A stretch of DNA of 11,980 nt. Origin: Acidobacteriota bacterium (GTDB lineage: Bacteria > Acidobacteriota > Terriglobia > Terriglobales > Acidobacteriaceae). Position 1 is the stretch's first letter, and each line of letters opens with the position of its first letter. The position numbers were made by a program, and so were the translations under genes. Where the stretch lies: contig JAKAAZ010000099.1 in the NCBI GenBank assembly GCA_021802085.1, forward strand, positions 1-11,980. The letters run 5' to 3'. Under the pieces are notes generated by a model. That model made no database searches, had not been told where the DNA came from, and worked only from the letters and a program-made list of their open reading frames with translations. Shown in pieces: positions 6,917-11,980 of the stretch.

Positions 6917-7492
6917 ATGCGCGAAACAACCATCGAAATGGAAGCTGCAGCTACGCCAAAAAAGCGTCGCGCTCACAAGCCCATCGCGAAGAAGGCAATC
7001 TCCGCGCCTCACGCCTTGAACGAGGCCTACTGCTATCAGCACCCGTCGTCGTTCTCCCGCGGCATGCGGCTGGACATCAAAGGAATCACAGTCCTTCTTA
7101 TCTCCGGCACCGCCAGCGTCGGAGAGCAGGGCCAGACCGTACACCCAGGAGATTTCCGGGCGCAAACCTGGCGGGCTTACCAGAACATTACGGACTTACT
7201 GGAATCGGAAGGCGCTACCTGGAAGGATGTCGTCCGGACCACCTGTTACCTCCGCGACATCGAGCGCGACTATGCTGCATTCAACGAAATACGCACTGAG
7301 TTCTTTCGGCAACAGGGTCTGGATCCTCTGCCCGCTTCCACCGGGATTCAGGCGATTTTGTGCTGGCCAAGCCTGCTGGTTGAAATGGAAGCCATGGCCA
7401 TCTTTGAGACGGAGGAGAATTTCTCGTCGGCCCGCGCGGCGGCCAGTAAGCCGCGCAACCCACCATCCGCGCCAACAGCAAGGATGGCATGA
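6917..7492 (+). CDS. Rid-family (YjgF/YER057c/UK114) protein, atypical active site
   Basis: The protein has 191 residues and no signal peptide, so it should be cytoplasmic. The Rid fold is recognisable at about residues 45-165: LLISGTASVGEQGQTVHPGD, the helix AYQNITDLLESEGATWKDVV, TTCYLRDIERDYAAFNEI, then PASTGIQAILCWPSLLVEME. Canonical RidA (~128 residues) deaminates reactive enamine/imine intermediates and uses an arginine in the 'PARS' motif. Here that position (residue 141) is serine (PAST), so the classical imine deaminase activity is doubtful and the protein belongs to a divergent subgroup. SGTAS followed by GD is also seen in chorismatase-like relatives of the fold. A lysine/arginine-rich N-terminal extension of ~35 residues and an Ala/Pro-rich tail of ~25 residues are unusual. 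It starts 6 nt after the propeller gene. It is the only clearly soluble cytoplasmic product of the operon and could handle a reactive product of the oxidation pathway; that is inference. Confidence 0.85.
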   Translation: MRETTIEMEAAATPKKRRAHKPIAKKAISAPHALNEAYCYQHPSSFSRGMRLDIKGITVLLISGTASVGEQGQTVHPGDFRAQTWRAYQNITDLLESEGATWKDVVRTTCYLRDIERDYAAFNEIRTEFFRQQGLDPLPASTGIQAILCWPSLLVEMEAMAIFETEENFSSARAAASKPRNPPSAPTARMA

Positions 7493-7599
7493 TGGACGGT
7501 GCCGCGCCCAGCGTTTTCGCCAGGAACAGCGGCGTGGATGCGGAGCAGCGAGAGCCAGAGGCATGGAAAGGCTTTGCCCAGCCGGAGTTGAGGCGGGGA

Positions 7600-8979
7600 A
7601 TGAAAGGAAGGAACGTCGTGGTCCTGAAAATTCGAAACGGCGCCGCGGCCCTGATCGTTGCGCTGGCTTGCCTCCTGACGCTACCCGCCAGGGCTCAGTC
7701 CGCTCCTACCTCAACTCCCGCGAAACAAGCGCCGACCGCCATCCCCTACGCCAACATGCCTCCGGCTGCTGTGCCTTACGGACGCTACCGCAAGCCCTAT
7801 CAGGACTGGTTCGTGGATTCCTCCACGCTGGAATACTACGGCGCTGCCCGCGAGAGGCCGGACGGCGACCTGGCCGCGCTGAAGACGATCAATATCGGAT
7901 TTCTGGGGCCGCTGGATGCGAACAACTACGATTCCCCCTATGGAATCGCCATGCTGCGTGGCTCCCAGATGGCCGTTGAAGATGCCAACGCTCACGGCGG
8001 CTATCGCGGAAAGTCTTTCGCCCTGAAGGTGCATGACGACCTTCCGCTGTGGGGTGCCTCCTCGATGGCCATCGTAAACATGGTCTACGACGATCATGAC
8101 TGGGCCATGCTGGGTTCCGTCGACTCCGCCTCCACCCATATTGAATTGCGCGCCACGCTGAAGCTCGAACTGCCGATCATGGATACCGCGACCAACGATC
8201 CCACCGTGACGCAAACCCGCATTCCCTGGCTGATGCACAATTTCCCTGACGATCGCCAGCAGGGGTACGCGCTGGCCGACTACGTCTTCAACCAACGCCA
8301 CTTGAAGCGCGTGGGCATTCTGCAGGGCAACAACCGTTACGGCCGGGCAGGGAAAGATGTATTTTTCGAGACCGCGCGGCGCATCGGCCATCAGCCGCTG
8401 GTCGAAGTCTGGTATGCGCCCGACACCACAGATTTTTCTGCGCAACTCGAAACCTTGAAGGCGTCCGGAATCGATGGCCTCGTCATCTGGGGAGATGCCT
8501 CGCAAGCTGGTTTGGTCCTGAAGCAAATGCGCGCCATGGGAATGCACCAACCGGTATTCGGCTCCAGCCGAATCTGCTATCCGGAAGTCCTGAAAATCGC
8601 GGGTCCGGCAGCGGAGGGCCTGGTGATGATCAGCGCCATCAACCCCACCCGCACCGATCCAGCGTGGCAACAATTTCGCCAGCGCTTTCTCGATCGCTTC
8701 CACACGGAACCCGATGCGTATGCCGCCTATGCCTATGACGGCATGAATATCCTGATTGCCGCCATTCAGAAGGCTGGTCTTAACCGTGGAAAGATCATGG
8801 ATGCGCTGCGGCAGTATGAGATGAAGCGTTACCCCGGGGTCAGCGGGATCGCTTTCTTCGACTACACTCTGAACAATATTGCCCCTGTCACCTTCGCCAA
8901 AATTCATAATGGTCAGTTTGTGTACTGGCCGGAACAACGCACGGATTGGCACGGGAAACCGGTGTCGTTTTTGCGATGA
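7600..8979 (+). CDS. Periplasmic branched-chain-amino-acid-type binding protein (LivK/Peripla_BP_6), first of two
   Basis: The product has 459 residues from ATG 7600. The signal peptide core is AAALIVALACLLTLPARAQ. A proline-rich linker follows (AIPYAN, then EYYGAARERPDGDL), and then a type I periplasmic-binding fold from about residue 95 (TINIGFLGPL) to the C-terminus. Typical stretches are GSQMAVEDANAHGGYRGK, WAMLGSVDSASTHIELR, YDGMNILIAAIQKAGLNR and YPGVSGIAFF. The family binds small polar ligands between two lobes and delivers them to an ABC transporter or a sensor. No permease or ATPase gene is in the window. Start choice is uncertain. ATG 7489 overlaps the Rid stop (ATGA) and has AAGGA 4 nt upstream, but would put ~40 non-hydrophobic residues before the signal peptide. 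GTG 7618 has the best ribosome site. ATG 7600 is a compromise. The stop overlaps the start of the second binding protein (ATGA at 8976-8979). The ligand cannot be told. Confidence 0.88.
   Translation: MKGRNVVVLKIRNGAAALIVALACLLTLPARAQSAPTSTPAKQAPTAIPYANMPPAAVPYGRYRKPYQDWFVDSSTLEYYGAARERPDGDLAALKTINIGFLGPLDANNYDSPYGIAMLRGSQMAVEDANAHGGYRGKSFALKVHDDLPLWGASSMAIVNMVYDDHDWAMLGSVDSASTHIELRATLKLELPIMDTATNDPTVTQTRIPWLMHNFPDDRQQGYALADYVFNQRHLKRVGILQGNNRYGRAGKDVFFETARRIGHQPLVEVWYAPDTTDFSAQLETLKASGIDGLVIWGDASQAGLVLKQMRAMGMHQPVFGSSRICYPEVLKIAGPAAEGLVMISAINPTRTDPAWQQFRQRFLDRFHTEPDAYAAYAYDGMNILIAAIQKAGLNRGKIMDALRQYEMKRYPGVSGIAFFDYTLNNIAPVTFAKIHNGQFVYWPEQRTDWHGKPVSFLR
7604..7612 (+). promoter_or_regulatory. 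AAGGAAGGA ribosome site, possible GTG start at 7618
   Basis: AAGG AAGGA ends 5 nt before an in-frame GTG at 7618. This is the best ribosome site near the N-terminus of the first binding protein and competes with ATG 7600 and ATG 7489. Starting at GTG 7618 would give a compact signal peptide. Confidence 0.45.
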
Positions 8980-10262
8980 GTGCTATCGATCACTCTATGT
9001 CAAGCCGGGCCCACAGCAACGTAGCAACTATCCTGGCTTCAGCGGCGATGCTTGCTGTTTGGCTGCTGCCCGCTGACACTCCATGGACTTCGGCGCAGAG
9101 CAAAACGAAGACCGCTGTCCCCTACGCTTCCATCGCCACCGATGGCGAAAGTTATGCGGGACCGGGACGGGAATCCGCATACGACCTGACGGAGCCGGTG
9201 CTATACATCGGGCTCCTAGCGCCGCTGCGTGGATCAGAGAAGGCCGAAGGAAATGCGCTGGTTGCGGCCGCCAAAATGGCATTGCAGGATGCGACCCAGC
9301 GCCCCATGCCCGCAGGACTCCGAGTAAAGCTTGCCATTGGAGATGAAAGCGGTCCTTCCTGGGGACACGTTTCAGACGTGATCCTTCATCTGGTGCTGCA
9401 GCAGAATGTGGTGGCACTCATTACCTCCGCCAACGGCACCGACGCCCATGTAAGCGAGCAGGTCGGCAACCGGATCGGCGTTCCCATCCTCACGCTCGCG
9501 AACGATTCGACGACCACGCAGATCGACATTCCCTGGATCTTCCGGCTTGGCCCAAGCGATGACCTTCAGGCGCAAATCATGGCCCACAACCTCTACCGCA
9601 AACGCGGCCTGAAGAGTGTTCTGTTGATTTCCGATGCGGACCACGACGGACGGGGTGGCAACGCGGCGATGAAAGAGGCTGCCCGCTCGATGGGCGCGCC
9701 TGCTCCCGATGAGCTTGTTCTCGATCCTCTCCATCCGGCTTTCGCATCTGTCCTGGCGCGGATTCACATGAAACCTCCGCAGGCAATTGTTCTCTGGACG
9801 CGAGCGGACATCGCAGAAAATGTGTTGTCATCCCTCCAGAATGACGGCATTCACACGCCTGTCTATCTATCGCAGCAGGCGGCCCAGGCAGGTTCCGGAT
9901 TGGCCTTTTCCGGGCAGGCTGGGATCACTCCGACGTCAGTTGGCACCTGGACGGTTGTAGCGGACGGACGGAACGTGGCCGAGAGAGAGAGTTTTGTCAG
10001 CCGTTATCTCCAACAAACGGGAAGCTCTCCCAGCGCCGCCGCCGCCGAAGCCTACGATGCCGTCTGCCTGACGGTGCGCGCGTTGCGTGCCGCCGGCCCG
10101 AATCGCGCTCGCGTGCGCGACCATTTGGCGATGGTACGAGATTTTCCCGGAGTCTCAGGAACCATCACCTTCGATCGCGAAGGCAACAATGTTAAGCAAA
10201 TTCATCTCGTCGCTCTGAATCAGCAAACAACTTTGACCGTCACTGGAGACTCCCCGAAATGA
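8976..10262 (+). CDS. Periplasmic branched-chain-amino-acid-type binding protein, divergent second copy
   Basis: The product has 428 residues. It starts at ATG 8976, overlapping the preceding stop; an in-frame ATG at 8997 is an alternative, and neither has a clear Shine-Dalgarno, so translation is probably coupled. Signal peptide: ATILASAAMLAVWLLPA, with processing near TSAQS. The linker repeats features of the first copy (AVPYASI; ESYAGPGRESAYDL), and the binding fold runs from about residue 74 (PVLYIGLLAPLRG) to 425. Recognisable parts are VVALITSANGTDAHVSEQVG, VGNRIGVPILTLANDSTTT, YRKRGLKSVLLISDADHDGRG, EAYDAVCLTVRALRAAG and FPGVSGTITFD. It is shorter and more divergent than its neighbour, for example HNDLP-like contacts are replaced (GDESGPSWG). 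The pair probably arose by duplication and may bind different ligands or act as a heterodimer. Its stop overlaps the GMC gene (ATGA at 10259-10262). Confidence 0.86.
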   Translation: MSAIDHSMSSRAHSNVATILASAAMLAVWLLPADTPWTSAQSKTKTAVPYASIATDGESYAGPGRESAYDLTEPVLYIGLLAPLRGSEKAEGNALVAAAKMALQDATQRPMPAGLRVKLAIGDESGPSWGHVSDVILHLVLQQNVVALITSANGTDAHVSEQVGNRIGVPILTLANDSTTTQIDIPWIFRLGPSDDLQAQIMAHNLYRKRGLKSVLLISDADHDGRGGNAAMKEAARSMGAPAPDELVLDPLHPAFASVLARIHMKPPQAIVLWTRADIAENVLSSLQNDGIHTPVYLSQQAAQAGSGLAFSGQAGITPTSVGTWTVVADGRNVAERESFVSRYLQQTGSSPSAAAAEAYDAVCLTVRALRAAGPNRARVRDHLAMVRDFPGVSGTITFDREGNNVKQIHLVALNQQTTLTVTGDSPK

Positions 10263-11965
10263 TGCAGTCCATTCTCAGCGGCGACATGTATGACGCCATC
10301 ATTGTTGGCTCTGGAGCCGGCGGCGGCATGGCTGCATATACCCTGACGCGCGCCGGAGCCAAATGCGTGATGCTGGAAGCCGGGGACTGGTATAACACGG
10401 CCAAGGACTCCAAATGGCTGGAGTGGGGCTACGATGCACCGCACCGGGGCGCCTCCAAAACTCCGTTCGGCCCCGGAGGATTTGAAGCCGTCGTCGGAGG
10501 CTACAATGTCGAGGGCGAACCCTACACCTGTGCTACAGGAACCGATTGGAAATGGTTTCGCTCCCGCATGTTGGGGGGACGTACCAATGCCTGGGGTCGC
10601 ATCTCGCTGCGCAATGGCCCGTACGACTTCAAACCGTACAGTCGCGACGGCAAGGGCTTCGACTGGCCCATTACCTATGAGGAACTCGCGCCGTATTACG
10701 ACAAGACGGAAGAATTGATCGGCGTCTTCGGCTCCCCCGAGGGGATGGAGAACCTGCCAGATGGAAAATTTCAGCCGCCACCGGCTCCCCGTTGCTACGA
10801 ACTTCTCGTGCAAAAGGCCTGCAATGACCTGAAGATTCCCTGCATCCCCTCTCGACTGGCGGTCCTCACGCGCTCTCTCAATGATCGTCCTGCCTGCCAC
10901 TATGTTTCCCAGTGCAATCGCGGCTGCCGGATGGGATCGAACTTCTCCTCGCCGGACGTGCTGCTGTATCCGGCGCAGCTCACAGGGAACCTTGAAATCC
11001 GTTGCGGGGCGATGGCGCGGGAAGTCCTGACGGGTCCTGACGGACGCGCCACGGGCATTTCCTATATCGACAAGAAATCCGGCGAGGAAGTTCGGGTGCG
11101 CGGGAAGGTGATTGTTCTGGCGGCAAGCGCCTGCGAAACTACGCGACTGTTGCTGAACTCCCGCAGTCCACGCTTCCCCGACGGCCTGGCCAATTCCAGC
11201 GGACTGGTAGGCCGCTATCTGATGGATTCCGTCATGTCCGACGTAACCGGATGGATTCCATCGATGATGAATCTGCCTGCCCATAATGAAGACGGCGTCG
11301 GTGGAATGCATCTCTTCATGCCGTGGTGGAACTACCAGCAACAGTTGCAGGGGAAACTCCCATTTTCACGCGGCTACCACGTTGAAATTGGCGGCGGCCG
11401 ACGCGGCATGCCAGCTCCAGGATTGTTGACTGGATCCGAAACCTTGCTGGGCGGCGGCTATGGCTTGGCCCTGAAACAGCGAAGCCGCAGCCTGTATGGC
11501 TCGCTCGTCGGCCTTCAGGGGAGAGGAGAAATGATTCCCAACCAGCAAAGCTACTGCGAAATCGACAAAATTGCCGTGGACAAGTGGGGCATTCCCGTCC
11601 TGAAATTCCACTTCCAGTGGAGCGACGAAGAGCTTCACATGGCCCGGCATATGCAGGAAACGTTTCAGCAGATTGTAGCGACGATGGGCGGCAAGGCCAT
11701 TGAGTCCTATGGGGCGGATCAAAAATGGGGAATTTCCGCGGGTGGACAGGGTTTTCACGAAGTGGGCGGCGCGCGCATGGGCAACGATCCGAACACCAGT
11801 GTGCTCAACTCCCACTGCCAGGCCTGGGACTGCAAGAATCTTTTCGTCACCGACGGAGCGCCATTCGTCAGCCTGTCGGACAAGAACCCTACTCTGACGA
11901 TTTTGGCCCTGGCGTGGCGCACCTCCGAATATATCGTCGCGCAGGTCCATGTACAGAACGTGTAA
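10259..11965 (+). CDS. GMC-family FAD dehydrogenase with [3Fe-4S]-type cysteine motif
   Basis: The product has 568 residues; GGAGA at 10245-10249 lies 9 nt before ATG 10259. FAD is bound by an N-terminal Rossmann motif IIVGSGAGGG (about residues 14-23), followed by VMLEAGDW. The FAD-loop motif RMLGGRTNAWGR and DWPITYEELAPYYDKTEE are typical of the glucose/gluconate/sorbitol dehydrogenase branch. The catalytic pair is likely His500 (GFHEVGGARMG) and Asn543 (DKNPTLTI). Cys213, Cys219 and Cys223 (CHYVSQCNRGCRMG) form C-X5-C-X3-C, the spacing that holds a [3Fe-4S] cluster in the catalytic subunit of bacterial FAD-glucose dehydrogenase. The enzyme would oxidise an alcohol or sugar hydroxyl and pass electrons through the cluster to a haem partner rather than to oxygen. 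There is no signal peptide; relatives are exported bound to a small Tat-dependent subunit ('gluconate 2-dehydrogenase subunit 3'), which is not in the window and may lie downstream. Substrate unknown. Confidence 0.93.
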   Translation: MMQSILSGDMYDAIIVGSGAGGGMAAYTLTRAGAKCVMLEAGDWYNTAKDSKWLEWGYDAPHRGASKTPFGPGGFEAVVGGYNVEGEPYTCATGTDWKWFRSRMLGGRTNAWGRISLRNGPYDFKPYSRDGKGFDWPITYEELAPYYDKTEELIGVFGSPEGMENLPDGKFQPPPAPRCYELLVQKACNDLKIPCIPSRLAVLTRSLNDRPACHYVSQCNRGCRMGSNFSSPDVLLYPAQLTGNLEIRCGAMAREVLTGPDGRATGISYIDKKSGEEVRVRGKVIVLAASACETTRLLLNSRSPRFPDGLANSSGLVGRYLMDSVMSDVTGWIPSMMNLPAHNEDGVGGMHLFMPWWNYQQQLQGKLPFSRGYHVEIGGGRRGMPAPGLLTGSETLLGGGYGLALKQRSRSLYGSLVGLQGRGEMIPNQQSYCEIDKIAVDKWGIPVLKFHFQWSDEELHMARHMQETFQQIVATMGGKAIESYGADQKWGISAGGQGFHEVGGARMGNDPNTSVLNSHCQAWDCKNLFVTDGAPFVSLSDKNPTLTILALAWRTSEYIVAQVHVQNV

Positions 11966-11980
11966 TCGAGACAAGTCACT

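Noticed and set aside
7711..8952. 413-codon minus-strand frame
   Set aside because: Antisense shadow of the first binding protein, caused by high G+C codon bias.
10220..11341. 373-codon minus-strand frame
   Set aside because: Antisense to the GMC dehydrogenase, whose motifs are unambiguous on the plus strand.

Overview
The window reads as one long, co-directional (+ strand) gene cluster from a G+C-rich bacterium. The mix of FG-GAP/ASPIC-UnbV proteins, a hydrazine-synthase-alpha-like (HzsA-like) haem protein, a YVTN/dihaem cytochrome, orphan LivK-like binding proteins and a GMC dehydrogenase is typical of Acidobacteriota (Terriglobia/Solibacter-like) or related soil phyla. This placement is inferred from gene content only; the window has no rRNA or marker gene.

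Layout. Positions 2-484 hold the 3' end of an FG-GAP/ASPIC-UnbV gene. A 109-nt gap (485-593) follows. With the gene's last codons it carries a perfect CRP-type palindrome (480-495), candidate promoter elements and a short leader. Eight tightly packed genes then run to the end: HzsA-like PD40 propeller with one CxxCH (594-2066); FG-GAP/ASPIC-UnbV propeller (2074-3801); YVTN propeller fused to a MauG/CcpA-like dihaem peroxidase domain (3798-5780); free-standing Reg_prop-type propeller (5801-6910); Rid-family (YjgF/UK114) protein (6917-7492); two tandem periplasmic binding proteins of the branched-chain amino acid type (about 7600-8979 and 8976-10262); and a GMC-family flavoprotein dehydrogenase (10259-11965). 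Neighbours overlap by ATGA or lie a few bases apart, so one polycistronic mRNA is likely. I see no intrinsic terminator, RNA gene, mobile element or CRISPR array.

How the genes may work together. All products except the Rid protein and the GMC enzyme begin with plausible export signals (the first, partial gene has no visible N-terminus). The GMC enzyme has a C-X5-C-X3-C motif with the spacing known from the [3Fe-4S]-bearing catalytic subunit of FAD-glucose dehydrogenase. That enzyme is exported by hitchhiking on a Tat-dependent small subunit and passes electrons to haem proteins. The operon also encodes three c-type haem sites, two solute-binding proteins with no transporter, and a run of beta-propellers. 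My working model is a periplasmic oxidation module: a flavin dehydrogenase, haem electron acceptors, ligand-binding proteins and propeller scaffolds. It resembles in composition the PQQ-alcohol-dehydrogenase-associated ABC-binding/propeller gene sets, but with a GMC enzyme in the dehydrogenase role. The substrate cannot be read from the sequence, and the functional link is inferred from operon structure.
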